Source: Novosphingobium fuchskuhlense
GTDB taxonomy: Bacteria; Pseudomonadota; Alphaproteobacteria; Sphingomonadales; Sphingomonadaceae
DNA: 64,000 nt
NCBI RefSeq assembly: GCF_001519075.1
Contig: NZ_KQ954244.1
Location: 1,257,934 to 1,321,933, forward strand
Reading direction: 5' to 3'
Positions 34,470-44,225 of this stretch are shown one piece after another. The translations under genes were made by a program, and so were the position numbers. Under the pieces are notes generated by a model. The model did not search any database, was not told the origin of the DNA, and worked only from the letters and a program-made list of their open reading frames with translations. Positions within the stretch are counted from its first letter, which is position 1; every line of letters starts with the position of its first letter.

Positions 34470-34826
34470 ATGCCGCAGGTCATCATTCACGCCTGGATCG
34501 AATTCGCCGACGAAGCCACGCGCGACGAGGCGGTGAGACTGGCTGCGCCGATCCAGTGGCAGAGCCGCACCGAGGAGCCGGGCTGCCTCGAATATTGCTT
34601 CGCCGCCGATCCCTGCATTCCGAACCGGGTGACGATCCACGAATTGTGGGAGGACCACGCCTCGCTCGTCGCGCACTTCCAGCACCCCTGTTATGCCGCG
34701 ATGCGCGATCTGATGACGGGATTTGCACCCACCGCGCTGTGGAACCGGATGTACGAAGCGGGGCAGGACGCGCCCGTCTACCGCGCGGACGGGGCCGTGC
34801 GCACCGTGCTGTTCGACGGGCGCTAG
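34470..34826 (+). CDS. Antibiotic-biosynthesis-monooxygenase-like (ABM) protein
   Basis: A 118-residue protein with the dimeric ferredoxin-like ABM fold, similar to the putative quinol monooxygenases (YgiN group). The segments EEPGCLEYCFAADP and HELWEDHASLVAHFQHP are the typical core strands and helix. The family often protects against or modifies quinones, but its substrate here is unknown. The ATG at 34470 has AAAGGAG upstream. It lies close behind mtgA and ends overlapping the next convergent gene by four bases. Confidence 0.78.
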   Translation: MPQVIIHAWIEFADEATRDEAVRLAAPIQWQSRTEEPGCLEYCFAADPCIPNRVTIHELWEDHASLVAHFQHPCYAAMRDLMTGFAPTALWNRMYEAGQDAPVYRADGAVRTVLFDGR

Positions 34827-35953
34827 CGCCCGCTTTCCGTGAGGGTGAGGGTGAAGGCCGCGCCGCCTTCGAACGGGCCGACGGCGCGCACGCGGAGCAG
34901 CACGTGGCCGTCGCTTGCGGCGGTAAAGCCGGCCGTTTCGCCGCCGCTCCGCGCGGCATCAATGCTGCGCCGGACGCTGATCCCGCTGGCCGGCGCGCCG
35001 TCATCGCCTTCGAGCGGATCGGGCAGGCCCAGATCGAGCGCAAGATCGAACGGGGCGCTTGCCGCGACCTCGTAGCTGTGGCCCGCGCGCACGGCGATAT
35101 CGTAGAGCGCGGTGTCCGTCGCGGTGCCCAGCGTGCCGCGCGCTGCCACGCCGGGCCTGAGCGCAGTGGCCGCGGGAGGCGGGGGTGCGGCGGGCAGATC
35201 GCGTACTTCGAGCGTGATGTCGTCCGCCGCATCGCCGAGCGATTGCACGTCGACACGCCAGGTGCCGCTTGCCGACAGCCGGCGCTGGAGCAGCGGCGTG
35301 CGGCCTTCGGCGGTCTCGTCGATGCCGCTCGTTCCGGCGGGGCCGACGAGCCGCAGCGCGAGGCCGCTTTCGGATGCGGCGGCGATGTGCACCCATTGCC
35401 CGGCCTTGCCTTCGAACGACCACGCGCGAACGGTGCGCGGGGCAAGGCGCGCAAAGACGGTGCGGCCAAGGACGAGCGGTGCAACCTCTGGTGCCGCGGC
35501 GCGAACGGTGCGCAAGGCGATCGTGCGCGGCACAGATGCCGGAGCGACGGCGACGACATAGCGCCCCGCAGCCGGAGCGATGAAGCGCAGCGTGACCATG
35601 CCGCGCGCGCCGGGCACGAGTTCGCCGGCAATGGGGACGCCGGCCGGATCGCAGATTTCCAGCACCGGGGGTGCGGCGGGATCGGCGGCAGCGACCGGTG
35701 TGCCGTCCAGATCGATCTCGATCCGCTCGATCTCGTCCAGCTCCATCGCAAGGCTGGCGGGCGCATCGGCGGCGAGCCGCAGCGTCTCACCCTGGGCGAG
35801 CGCGCCATCGGGCCGGACGCAATCGGGCAGGGCATAATCGGAACCGCGCGGAGAGACCCGAGCCAGCGCCGGGACTGCCATCGCGGCGGCGAGGAGCGCG
35901 AGCCCTGCCAACATTGCCGGACGCCGCGCGCCGATCCGATACCTTTGTGCCAT
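34823..35953 (-). CDS. Exported beta-rich hypothetical protein
   Basis: No family is recognised with confidence. The 376-residue protein has a signal peptide (MLAGLALLAAAMAVPALA, about residues 14-31). It then has about three repeated beta-sandwich-like blocks with the pattern GxxVxLRFIAPAAGRYVV, GTWRVDVQSLGDAADDITLEV and GHVLLRVRAVGPFEGGAAFTL. These resemble pre-peptidase C-terminal (PPC) domains, which usually accompany exported enzymes, yet no catalytic domain is present. The ATG at 35953 has GGGGGACGG upstream. Confidence 0.6.
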   Translation of the reverse strand: MAQRYRIGARRPAMLAGLALLAAAMAVPALARVSPRGSDYALPDCVRPDGALAQGETLRLAADAPASLAMELDEIERIEIDLDGTPVAAADPAAPPVLEICDPAGVPIAGELVPGARGMVTLRFIAPAAGRYVVAVAPASVPRTIALRTVRAAAPEVAPLVLGRTVFARLAPRTVRAWSFEGKAGQWVHIAAASESGLALRLVGPAGTSGIDETAEGRTPLLQRRLSASGTWRVDVQSLGDAADDITLEVRDLPAAPPPPAATALRPGVAARGTLGTATDTALYDIAVRAGHSYEVAASAPFDLALDLGLPDPLEGDDGAPASGISVRRSIDAARSGGETAGFTAASDGHVLLRVRAVGPFEGGAAFTLTLTESGR

Positions 35954-36095
35954 GGTCCGTCCCCCGACGGGCCCCGTCACCACGACAGCGGTGGCAGGGC
36001 CTTTGCATGCCAAGGACGTGGCCATGCCGGGTAAAAATGAAAGATCGGCGACACATCCATGCCCTACGTATTAACCGCAGGGTAAGCGGGCCGGA

Positions 36096-36881
36096 TCAGG
36101 CCGCTTCGGCGGCCGGTTCGCCCTGCACCGAGATGAGCCAGCGCGCCGTGCCTTCAAGGCCGATCGCGGTGAGCAGGCCGGAGGCATAGGCGCCGGTATC
36201 GAGGCTGATCCGCAAGGTCGAGACGTGTGGCGTCTCGAGGATGGTGTGGCCATGAACGACCGCGAAATCACGGTCTTCGCGCGATTCGATAAATTCCCCG
36301 CGGATCCAGCGCAGGTCCGAAACCTTCTGCTGTTCGAGCGGTACCCCCGGGCGCACGCCGGCATGGACGAAGACGTAATTGCCGATCTGGATGCGGTCTT
36401 CCATGCTCCGCATGAAGGCGACGTCTTCCGCCGGCACGATGTCGTGCATGATCGCACGCAGTTCCTCGAGCGTCGCGCGGCTGTAGACATCCGGGGAAAT
36501 CGGATAGCTCAGCAGCGTTTCGCGCCCGCCATGGCGCAGGAAGTGACGCAGCGTCTCGTCCCGCTCGAAGCTGCCGAGGAACATTTCCTCGTGGTTGCCC
36601 GCAAGGATGCGCACGCGGCGGCGCTGGGCCCATTCGCGCGCCGTGGCGATGACGCCGGCACTGTCGGGTCCGCGGTCCACGAGATCGCCGAGCAGGATCA
36701 CCGTGGTATCCGCCGGCTCGCGCGCTGCCTCGTCCGCCTCGATGCGCGCAATCATGCGGCAGAGCAGATCGCAGCGGCCATGGATGTCTCCGATGGCGTA
36801 GACCCGCTGACCTTCCGGCACCGCAGGACACACTTCGGGCACAGATCGGCTGTCGAAAAGGGAGCGAAAGAGTTTCAGCAT
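36096..36881 (-). CDS. PPP-family metallophosphatase
   Basis: A 261-residue calcineurin-like phosphoesterase. Motifs in order: GDIHG (31-35), GDLVDRG (65-71), GNHE (95-98), VFVHAGV and VVHGHTILE near the C-terminus, all di-metal ligands of the PPP group. Bacterial members remove phosphate from proteins (PrpA/PrpE-like) or split Ap4A; the target is undetermined. The ATG at 36881 follows a GAAAGAG-like site. It is monocistronic and divergent from the porin gene. Confidence 0.88.
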   Translation of the reverse strand: MLKLFRSLFDSRSVPEVCPAVPEGQRVYAIGDIHGRCDLLCRMIARIEADEAAREPADTTVILLGDLVDRGPDSAGVIATAREWAQRRRVRILAGNHEEMFLGSFERDETLRHFLRHGGRETLLSYPISPDVYSRATLEELRAIMHDIVPAEDVAFMRSMEDRIQIGNYVFVHAGVRPGVPLEQQKVSDLRWIRGEFIESREDRDFAVVHGHTILETPHVSTLRISLDTGAYASGLLTAIGLEGTARWLISVQGEPAAEAA

Positions 36882-37120
36882 GAAAGACGGGCCTGACGAA
36901 GGGGATATGGGCCTTGCAAGTGGCCATACAAGGCCCCCGCGCCGCCTGGTGCGCAATTGCAACAGAGCGTGGGAAAGCCGCGACCAGCCGTTTTCACGCT
37001 CTTGTGCGGCGCAGCATAATACGGCAACAAAAAGTTACAGAACGAAGGCTGGCCGCAGGAATCGAGTCGCCACGGTCTGTGCAGGTGGGACGACGCAAAC
37101 CCAAGAACAAAGGATTTCCC

Positions 37121-37942
37121 ATGCGTACGTCCAGCAAGGCCCTCGTGGCCGCAACTTTTGCCGCCCTGAGCTTCGCCGCTGCTGCACCCGCGTTTGCCGA
37201 CGAAGCCGCCCCGCCGAGCGACATCACCGTGACCGGTGGCGCGACGATCGCCAGCCAGTACCGGTTCCGCGGCGTTGCCCAGTCGGACAACAAGCCTGTC
37301 GTGCAGGGCACTTTCACGATCGCGCACAAGTCGGGCTTCTATGTCTCGACCTGGGCCTCGAGCGCTTCGGCCGGCAACAGCCCCATCAACATCGGCGGCA
37401 CCGAAATCGACGTTTACGGCGGCTATACCCACGGCATCGGCAGCACCGGCTTCACGATCGACGGCGGCCTTTATGGCTACATCTATCCGGGTGCGACCGC
37501 GGGCAACCTCTGGGAAGTCTATGGCTCGCTGGCCAAGACGCTGGGCCCGGTGTCGGCCAAGGTCGGCGCGAACTTCGCGCCGGCGCAGAAGGTGTTCAAC
37601 TACAACTTCACCTCGACCCATCGCAGCAATCTCTATGTCTACGGCGAACTGGGCGGGGCGATCCCGGGCACTCCGCTGAGCATCCATTCGCACCTTGCCC
37701 ACACCGGTGGCGGCTTCGATCTGCCGAAGCCGTTCTTTGACTACAACGTGGGTATTACCGCGAAGTATAAGAACCTCGCACTGGATGCCTCAGTTGTCGG
37801 CACGAACATGACCCGCAGCGATGTCGCATCGAGCGGCCTGTGCAGCGGCGCGGGTTCGCCGACTGCGGTCGATGTGTGCTCGAACTCGTTCTACCGCACC
37901 ACCAAGCCGGTGGGCGTGGTTTCGCTGACCGCTTCGTTCTGA
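37121..37942 (+). CDS. TorF-family putative porin
   Basis: A 273-residue outer-membrane beta-barrel protein with signal peptide (AALSFAAAAPAFA-DEA, residues 13-27), ending in SLTASF with the terminal Phe needed for barrel assembly. The first mature strand carries the family signature GGATIASQYRFRGVAQSDNKP (TIGR02001 group). An AAAGGA site lies before the ATG. The substrate is unknown. A terminator follows. Confidence 0.85.
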   Translation: MRTSSKALVAATFAALSFAAAAPAFADEAAPPSDITVTGGATIASQYRFRGVAQSDNKPVVQGTFTIAHKSGFYVSTWASSASAGNSPINIGGTEIDVYGGYTHGIGSTGFTIDGGLYGYIYPGATAGNLWEVYGSLAKTLGPVSAKVGANFAPAQKVFNYNFTSTHRSNLYVYGELGGAIPGTPLSIHSHLAHTGGGFDLPKPFFDYNVGITAKYKNLALDASVVGTNMTRSDVASSGLCSGAGSPTAVDVCSNSFYRTTKPVGVVSLTASF

Positions 37943-37962
37943 GCTGACCTATTGCAGGGGGG

Positions 37963-37997
37963 AAGGGGCGTGCCGCGCTGCGGTACGCCCTTTCTTT
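37963..37997 (+). terminator. Terminator after the porin gene
   Basis: The stem AAGGGGCGTGCCGC pairs with GCGGTACGCCCTT, with one bulge and one G-T pair, and is followed by TCTTT. It lies 21 bases after the porin stop and close to the end of the convergent SIMPL gene. Confidence 0.75.
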
Positions 37998-38020
37998 GTC
38001 TGCAAGGCCCGCAGAGAGCT

Positions 38021-38818
38021 CTACCGCAGGAAGAAATCGATCGTCGTGACGACGCGGACCTTCTTGTAGGGCGTATCCGAAACGCCCCAGCCGCCGCCGG
38101 AATCGCCATCGCGCGCGGTGACTTCGAAGTAGCCCTGCGTCGCGCTTCTGATCCCGCCGACGCCGGTGCCGCTGTCCTTGGCAAACTGTTCGGCCCCCTT
38201 GCGCGCATCGCGTGTGGCCTCGGCGATCATGTCGGGCTTGATCGTGTTGAGCCGGGTGAAGGTATAGGCCATGCCGGAGCCTTCCTCGAGCATCACCCCG
38301 CGCCGGACGAGATCGAACTGGCGGCGCACCGCGCTTTCCGCGCGTTTGATGTCGTTCGTGCGCAGCGCCATGCGCTGGTTCACCGTGAAGGTGGTGGCGA
38401 CGACGGCACCGTTCGAATCGCGCTCCTTGTTGGTCGAGACGTTGACGCCGGTGGGCTGGAGCGCATCGGCGGGAAAGCCGAGCCCGGCGAAGAAGGCGCG
38501 GATTTCCTGGCTGTCGCGGTCGACGCTGGCCTGTGCGCTGGCGAGATCGGGCGCAGTGGCGGCATAGCTGATTGTCCAGGTCGCAAGATCGGCCACGACC
38601 TCGCGCTCGGCAACCCCGCGCACGGTGACCGAGGGATCGGCACCCTTGAGGCGGTGGAGCCCCTCGCCGAGCAGGTAGCTGCCACCGACAAACCCCACGG
38701 CGAGGATCGCCGCGACGCTGAGCGCGGAGGTGCGCGCTCCCACAGGCCAGCCTGAGGGGGCAAGGCGGGCAAGAAACGATTGGGAATTGGCGGCAGGCTC
38801 ACTATCGGTAGCAGTCAC
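38021..38818 (-). CDS. SIMPL-domain (DUF541) protein
   Basis: A 265-residue protein with one N-terminal membrane helix (LSVAAILAVGFVGGSYLLGEG, about 33-53) and a SIMPL/DUF541 domain beginning with SVTVRGVAEREVVADLATW. The exported domain type occurs in oxidative-stress and signalling contexts, but its biochemistry is not settled. The GTG at 38818 has AGGGAGA upstream. An ATG six bases earlier is out of frame. It is divergent from the glyoxalase-like gene. Confidence 0.85.
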   Translation of the reverse strand: MTATDSEPAANSQSFLARLAPSGWPVGARTSALSVAAILAVGFVGGSYLLGEGLHRLKGADPSVTVRGVAEREVVADLATWTISYAATAPDLASAQASVDRDSQEIRAFFAGLGFPADALQPTGVNVSTNKERDSNGAVVATTFTVNQRMALRTNDIKRAESAVRRQFDLVRRGVMLEEGSGMAYTFTRLNTIKPDMIAEATRDARKGAEQFAKDSGTGVGGIRSATQGYFEVTARDGDSGGGWGVSDTPYKKVRVVTTIDFFLR

Positions 38819-38908
38819 GGCATGGTCTCCCTGTCGGGCGTCTCGCCCTGCGACGAACTGTGCGATTTTGTCGATGAACCGAATTTGAATGACGAAGGAG
38901 ACACCACG

Positions 38909-39346
38909 GTGACCAAGTTTCTCCACGCGATGATCCGCGTGACTGACCCGGAGGCGACGATTGCCTTCTTCGAACTCTTCGGGGTGCAGGAGGTGCGCCG
39001 TTTTTCCAGCGAGAAGGGCCGTTTCACCCTGATCTTCCTGGCCGCACCCGGCGAGGAAGGCATCGCCGAAGTGGAACTGACCTACAACTGGCCGTCCGAG
39101 GATGGCAGCGCGGGCGAGGTCTACACCGGCGGGCGCAACTTCGGCCACCTCGCCTACAGGGTGAGCAACATCTACGAGACCTGCGCGAAGATCCAGGCTG
39201 CCGGGCACATCATCCACCGCCCCCCGCGCGATGGGCACATGGCTTTCGTGAAGAGCCCGGACGGCATTTCGATCGAACTGCTGCAGGACGGCCATCTCGA
39301 GCCCGCCGAGCCCTGGGCGAGCATGGAGAACACCGGGACCTGGTGA
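38909..39346 (+). CDS. VOC-family protein, glyoxalase I-like
   Basis: A 145-residue vicinal-oxygen-chelate protein with two beta-alpha-beta modules, like lactoylglutathione lyase. Metal-ligand positions fit the glyoxalase I pattern: His in FLHAMIRV, Glu in VELTYNW, His in GHLAYRV and Glu in ISIELLQ. It may detoxify methylglyoxal using glutathione, though plain assignment to GloA is not certain. The GTG at 38909 has AAGGAG eight bases upstream. Confidence 0.85.
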   Translation: MTKFLHAMIRVTDPEATIAFFELFGVQEVRRFSSEKGRFTLIFLAAPGEEGIAEVELTYNWPSEDGSAGEVYTGGRNFGHLAYRVSNIYETCAKIQAAGHIIHRPPRDGHMAFVKSPDGISIELLQDGHLEPAEPWASMENTGTW

Positions 39347-39355
39347 GCGGCTGCC

Positions 39356-42300
39356 TCAGGCAGCGCGCTCACGCCGGACCATCCACAGCGCGTAGAGCGC
39401 GGGCAGGAAGAACAGCGTGAGCGCGGTGCCGACGAGGGTGCCGCCGATCAGCACGACCGCGAGCGGGCCCCAGAAGCTGGAGAGTGTGAGCGGGAGGAAG
39501 GCGAGCACGGCGGCGAGCGCGGTGAGCAGCACGGGCCGGGCGCGGCGAACGGTTGCCTCGATCACCGCCGCTTCGAGCCCGAGCCCGCGCGCGCGTTCGC
39601 TGTCGATCTGATCGACGAGGATCAGCGTGTTGCGCATGAGGATGCCGGCGAGGCCGATAAGCCCGAGGATCGCGTTGAATCCGAACGGGAAACCGGTGAT
39701 GAGCAGCGCCGGGATCGCGCCGAGCAGGCCGAGCGGCGCGGTCGCGAAGACGAGGCCGGTCATGCGGAACGAGCGGGTCTGCAGCATCAGGATGAGCAGC
39801 ATCAGGCCGATCATGATGGGGAAGAGCGGGGCGAGTGCGGCGTTGGCTTTGCCCGCTTCCTCGACCGAGCCGGCGACGGTGACCGCGTAACCGGCCGGTA
39901 GCCTGGTGATCAGCGGCTGGAGCTTCGGCAGGATCGCGGCGGTCACGTCGGCGGGCTGGATGCCCCGGGTGATATCGGCGCGCACGGTCATCGTCGGCAC
40001 GCGGCCCCGCCGCACGAGCAGCGGATCCTCGCTGGTGGGCACGATCTTTGCGACTTGCGAGAGCGTGACGCCGGTTCCGTTCGATGTGCCGATGACGAGG
40101 CTGCCGAGATCGCCAAGCGCATGGTGTTCGGCCCAGGGGGTGCGCACGACGACATCGGTGGTGCGGTCCCCATAGCGCGCCTGCGAGACGGTGGTGCCCG
40201 AGATCAGCGCATAGACCTGCCGCGCGACGCTGGCGGGATCGAGCCCGAGCAGGCGCAGGCGGTCGTTGTCGAACTGGAGCGTGACAGCAGGGGTGCGGTC
40301 GCCCCAGTCGGTGTTGACAGCCACCGCATTGGGGTTGGCGCGCACCACTTCGGCGACGTCGGCAGAGATGCGGCGCAGCTGGCCAGCATCGGGGCCGGTG
40401 ACGCGGAAAGCCACGGGATAGGGCACCGGCGGACCGAACAGGAGGCTGATCGCGCGGACGCGGGCGCCGGGATAACGGCCTTCGGCAGCGAGCTTCTGGA
40501 CCGCAAGGCGCAGCCGGTCGCGCGCTGCCGGGCTGTGGGTCAGCACCACGAGCTTGGCGAACGAGGGGTCTGCGGGCTCGGGGTTGAGCGAGAGGAAGAA
40601 GCGCGGGGCACCGCCGCCGAGGTAGCTGTCGACATAGCGGATCTCGGCCTTCGTCTCGGGCCGGGTAAGGAGGTCGTGCTCCAGCTTTTCGACGACGCCG
40701 CGCGTGGCGGCGAGGCTGGAGCCGTGGGGGTTGTAAACCTCGATCAGCAGTTCGGGTCGGTCGGACACCGGGAAGAACTGCTTGGGGATCGCGACAACAA
40801 GGAGCACGCCGGCAAGCGCCATGGCCAGCACTACGCCGATGGTGAGGCGGCCGCGCTGCGCCACGCTGCGGGTGATCCAGGCGCGCAGCTGCGCATAGCG
40901 CGGCGTGGCGTAGATCGCATCGTGGCCGCCCTGCACAGGCTTGATATCAGGCAGCAGCTTCACGCCGAGGTAGGGGGTGAAATAGACCGCAACGACCCAT
41001 GACACGATCAGTGCGAAGCCGACGATCCAGAAGATGTTGCCGGCGTATTCGCCTGCGGTCGATTGCGCGAAGCCGACGGGAAGGAAGCCGACGATGGTGA
41101 CGATGGTGCCCGCCAGCATCGGCCCGGCAGTCGCTCCCCACGCGAACGTGGCGGCCTCGGCGCGGCTCATGCCTTCCTCGAGTTTCACCACCATCATCTC
41201 GATCGCGATGATCGCATCGTCGACAAGGAGGCCGAGGCTGAGGATGAGGGCACCCAGCGTGATGCGGTCGAACTGGCGGCCTGTCATCAGCATGATCACG
41301 AAGACGGCCGCGAGCGTGAGCGGGACCGAGAGCGCGACGACGATGCCGACGCGCCAGCCCAGCGCGATCAGGCTGACGACCATGACGACGCTGAGCGCGA
41401 CCGCGAACTTGAGCATGAATTCGCCGTAGGCCTCCTCGATATTCGCGGCCTGATCCGCGACTTCGGCGACGGTGATGCCTAGGGGAAGCCCGGCGCGCAC
41501 GTCAGCGAGCTTGCTGCTGAGCGCATTGCCGAGCGCGAGGCCGTTGTACTTGTCCTGCATCACCACGCCGAGCATGACCGCCTCGCTGCCCTGATGGCGC
41601 ACCTGATAGCTCGGCGGATCTTCATAGCCGCGCTTGACCTCGGCGATATCGCCCAGGCGCAGCACGCGCCCGCCCGCCGTGATGGGCGTGGCGCGCACGG
41701 CATCGAGATCGTCGAAGCCCCCGGTGACGCGCACCGGAACGAGGCGCGAGGCGGTCTCGAACTGGGCGGCGGGCTGGATGAGATTCTGGTTGGCGAGCGC
41801 GCCGAGCACGGCATCGGCGCCGACCCCGAGCGTGGCGAGCTTGCGGTTGGAGAGCTCGACATAGATGCGCGGGCGCTGCTCGCCGATCAGGGCGACTTTC
41901 TTGACCCCTTGGACCCGCTGCAGCTCGCTGCGGATGGCTTCCGCGCGCTGGATCAGGTCTCGGTGGGGCAGGCCTTTTGCCTGCACCGCGATGAGCGAGA
42001 AATAGACGTCGGAATACTCGTCGTTGACGATCGGGCCAATCACCCCGCGCGGCAGGTTGATGGCCTCGTCGCTCATCTTCTTGCGCGCCTGATAGAGCAT
42101 GTCGGGCACGGCGCCGGGCGGCGTCTTGTCGCTGAGCACGACCGTAAGCGTGACGAGGCCGGGGCGGGCCTGGGTTTCGATCCGGTCGTTCCAGGGCAGT
42201 TCCTGGATGCGCTTCTCGAGCCGGTCGGCGATCTGGTCCTGCATCTCGCGGGCCGAGGCGCCGGGCCAGACGGCCGTGACGGTCAGCGCCTTCAGCGTGA

Positions 42301-42427
42301 AGCTCGGATCTTCGGCGCGGCCAAGCTGGAAGAAGGCGAAGACGCCGGCGGCCATCGCGGCCAGCAGCAGGAACAAGGTGACCGAGGGTTCCTTGACCGC
42401 GATGGCGGAGAGATTGGGGCCCTTCAC
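39356..42427 (-). CDS. RND efflux pump permease, AcrB/HAE type
   Basis: A 1023-residue inner-membrane pump with twelve helices and two large periplasmic loops, of the hydrophobe/amphiphile efflux type. The first helix (SVTLFLLLAAMAAGVFAFFQLG) and the helix IV-VI segment GLLVDDAIIAIEMMVVKLEEGMS are characteristic. The GTG start overlaps the adaptor stop (GTGA), so the two are co-translated. An ATG-started reading further upstream would run into the adaptor gene. It works with the adaptor and, by inference, the NodT channel at 44273. Confidence 0.93.
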   Translation of the reverse strand: MKGPNLSAIAVKEPSVTLFLLLAAMAAGVFAFFQLGRAEDPSFTLKALTVTAVWPGASAREMQDQIADRLEKRIQELPWNDRIETQARPGLVTLTVVLSDKTPPGAVPDMLYQARKKMSDEAINLPRGVIGPIVNDEYSDVYFSLIAVQAKGLPHRDLIQRAEAIRSELQRVQGVKKVALIGEQRPRIYVELSNRKLATLGVGADAVLGALANQNLIQPAAQFETASRLVPVRVTGGFDDLDAVRATPITAGGRVLRLGDIAEVKRGYEDPPSYQVRHQGSEAVMLGVVMQDKYNGLALGNALSSKLADVRAGLPLGITVAEVADQAANIEEAYGEFMLKFAVALSVVMVVSLIALGWRVGIVVALSVPLTLAAVFVIMLMTGRQFDRITLGALILSLGLLVDDAIIAIEMMVVKLEEGMSRAEAATFAWGATAGPMLAGTIVTIVGFLPVGFAQSTAGEYAGNIFWIVGFALIVSWVVAVYFTPYLGVKLLPDIKPVQGGHDAIYATPRYAQLRAWITRSVAQRGRLTIGVVLAMALAGVLLVVAIPKQFFPVSDRPELLIEVYNPHGSSLAATRGVVEKLEHDLLTRPETKAEIRYVDSYLGGGAPRFFLSLNPEPADPSFAKLVVLTHSPAARDRLRLAVQKLAAEGRYPGARVRAISLLFGPPVPYPVAFRVTGPDAGQLRRISADVAEVVRANPNAVAVNTDWGDRTPAVTLQFDNDRLRLLGLDPASVARQVYALISGTTVSQARYGDRTTDVVVRTPWAEHHALGDLGSLVIGTSNGTGVTLSQVAKIVPTSEDPLLVRRGRVPTMTVRADITRGIQPADVTAAILPKLQPLITRLPAGYAVTVAGSVEEAGKANAALAPLFPIMIGLMLLILMLQTRSFRMTGLVFATAPLGLLGAIPALLITGFPFGFNAILGLIGLAGILMRNTLILVDQIDSERARGLGLEAAVIEATVRRARPVLLTALAAVLAFLPLTLSSFWGPLAVVLIGGTLVGTALTLFFLPALYALWMVRRERAA

Positions 42428-43506
42428 AAGCCGGCGCCCGGCGCGAGGCGGACGGTCTGGCCGGCGTGGAGCAACTGGCCGCCCAGCGCGACGATGCGCG
42501 TGCCCGGGGGCAGCGCGGCGGCGGGCAGCAGGGCTTCCTCCTCGGTCAGTCGCAGCGGCTGCGCGCGCTGGAAGCGCACACGGCGGTCGGGCTGGATTAC
42601 CCACACGCCTGGCCCCGCACCGAGATCGACGAGCGCGCCGAGCGGCACGCGCGTGGCACCCCCAGTGGCGGCAGGCAGGCGGACGGTGACAGTGGCGCCG
42701 AGCGGGGCGTCCTCGGGCGCGCCGGCCAGCACATAGCGCGCGGCGAACGTGCGGGTGTAGGGATCGGCCGCGCCGGCGACCTCGCGCAAGGTGGCGGTGA
42801 CGGGGGCGCTGCGGCCATAGACCGTGGCCTGCGCCGTTTTCGGCAGGGCGGCGAGGGCGGTTTCGGGCACGGCGACCAGCGCCTCGCGCGCACCGCTGCG
42901 CGCAAGGCGCAGGACCGGCGTGCCGGCGGCAACGACCTGGCCCGCCTCGGCGAGGACTTCGGTCACCACGCCGTCGGCATCGGCGACCAGCGTGGCATAG
43001 CCGCGCTCGTTGGCGGCATGGGCGGCAGCGGCGCGCGCGGCGGACAGGTTGGCGGCGGCAGCATCGCGCAAGGCGCGGGCGCCATCATAGGCGGAGGGCG
43101 AGATCGCACCGGTCGCCACAAGCGGGCGCAGGCGGGCTTCATCCGCCGCGGTGCGCGCGGCATCGGCCTCGGCGGCGCGGACCTTTTCGGCGGCGGCGGA
43201 GGCAGCGAGGCCATAGTCCTGCGCATCGAGCCGGGCGAGCGGCTGGCCTGCGCGGACGTGCGCGCCGGCATCGACCAGACGCTGCACGATCTTGCCGGGG
43301 ACGCGGAAGGCGAGCGTGCTTTCGGTGCGGGCGTGGACCGTGCCGGTATAGGCATCGCCGGTGCCGCCGCTTTCGGCCTGCGCGAGAGCAGTGGCGACCA
43401 GTGGCTGATCGGGCAGGTGGGTCGCGGACCCGGAGCAGCCGGCCAGCAGCGCGGTGCCGCTGAGCGCGGCGATCAGGGGCAAGCGGGAAATCGTGCGGCG
43501 TTGCAT
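42424..43506 (-). CDS. RND efflux periplasmic adaptor lipoprotein
   Basis: A 360-residue membrane-fusion protein with lipobox LLAGC (residues 20-24), so it is probably inner-membrane-anchored. The barrel-sandwich/lipoyl part (VPGKIVQRLVDAGAHVRAGQ), an Ala-rich helical hairpin at about 90-155, and the second half-lipoyl (GVVTEVLAEAGQVVAAG) are in order. It links the RND pump to the outer-membrane channel. It is the first gene of the pump operon. Confidence 0.92.
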   Translation of the reverse strand: MQRRTISRLPLIAALSGTALLAGCSGSATHLPDQPLVATALAQAESGGTGDAYTGTVHARTESTLAFRVPGKIVQRLVDAGAHVRAGQPLARLDAQDYGLAASAAAEKVRAAEADAARTAADEARLRPLVATGAISPSAYDGARALRDAAAANLSAARAAAAHAANERGYATLVADADGVVTEVLAEAGQVVAAGTPVLRLARSGAREALVAVPETALAALPKTAQATVYGRSAPVTATLREVAGAADPYTRTFAARYVLAGAPEDAPLGATVTVRLPAATGGATRVPLGALVDLGAGPGVWVIQPDRRVRFQRAQPLRLTEEEALLPAAALPPGTRIVALGGQLLHAGQTVRLAPGAGL

Positions 43507-43592
43507 GAGAGCCTCCGAGCCCCTGAGGGCACTTTCGACTCACCTATAATCGCGACCAGCATTTAGGGAAAGATGAAAAATAATTTCTATTT

Positions 43593-44225
43593 TCAGTTTT
43601 TAATTCTGAGCGCCTCGAGCACGAGTCGTGTGATCCCCGCGGTCTCCTCCTCAAGAGTGGCGACACCGAAGGTATCGAGCATGACCGGGTGCCAGACTTT
43701 GGCCATGGCCGTGAAGGTGGCCGCCGTGGTTTCCTCGAGCGGGAGATCGGTGCGCATCACGCCCTGTCGCTGGCCTTCGGCGATGACATGGCGGATGAGC
43801 CCTCGCAGTGTATCCATGAACTGCTGTACTGGTGGCCAGTTGCCGCGCGTGGCGGCCAGGCACAGATCGCTGGAGCGCCCGCTTTTAAACAGAAGATCGC
43901 GCATTTTCAGAGCGATATCCATGCAGAGCACCTCGAAGGTGGCAATCGGATCGGCCGCCGCGCCGCGTGCGACCCGCCATGCGGCATCTTCCACGCCGGT
44001 CAAGGCGCGGCTGGTCACCGCTTCATCGATCGCCTGGCGGTTGGCGAAGCTGCGATAGAGATTGGCGGGTGACATGCCGAGCGCGCGGGCGACGTCGGTG
44101 ACCGTGACTTTTTCGAACCCGAGTGCGTCATAGAGGCGTTCGGCGGCGTCGAGGATCTCGTCCCGCCGGTCTACGCTGGGCCGGCCTGCCCTTCGCTTTT
44201 CTGAAATGGCTGGGTTGATTTTCAT
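43593..44225 (-). CDS. TetR/AcrR-family regulator of the efflux genes
   Basis: A 210-residue repressor-type protein. The N-terminal TetR helix-turn-helix is at about residues 41-66 (VTDVARALGMSPANLYRSFAN), followed by a helical ligand domain. It sits between the pump operon and the divergent NodT channel gene, so it probably controls both. A partly palindromic AT-rich sequence (44226-44245) touches its own start codon and is a plausible operator. Confidence 0.9.
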   Translation of the reverse strand: MKINPAISEKRRAGRPSVDRRDEILDAAERLYDALGFEKVTVTDVARALGMSPANLYRSFANRQAIDEAVTSRALTGVEDAAWRVARGAAADPIATFEVLCMDIALKMRDLLFKSGRSSDLCLAATRGNWPPVQQFMDTLRGLIRHVIAEGQRQGVMRTDLPLEETTAATFTAMAKVWHPVMLDTFGVATLEEETAGITRLVLEALRIKN

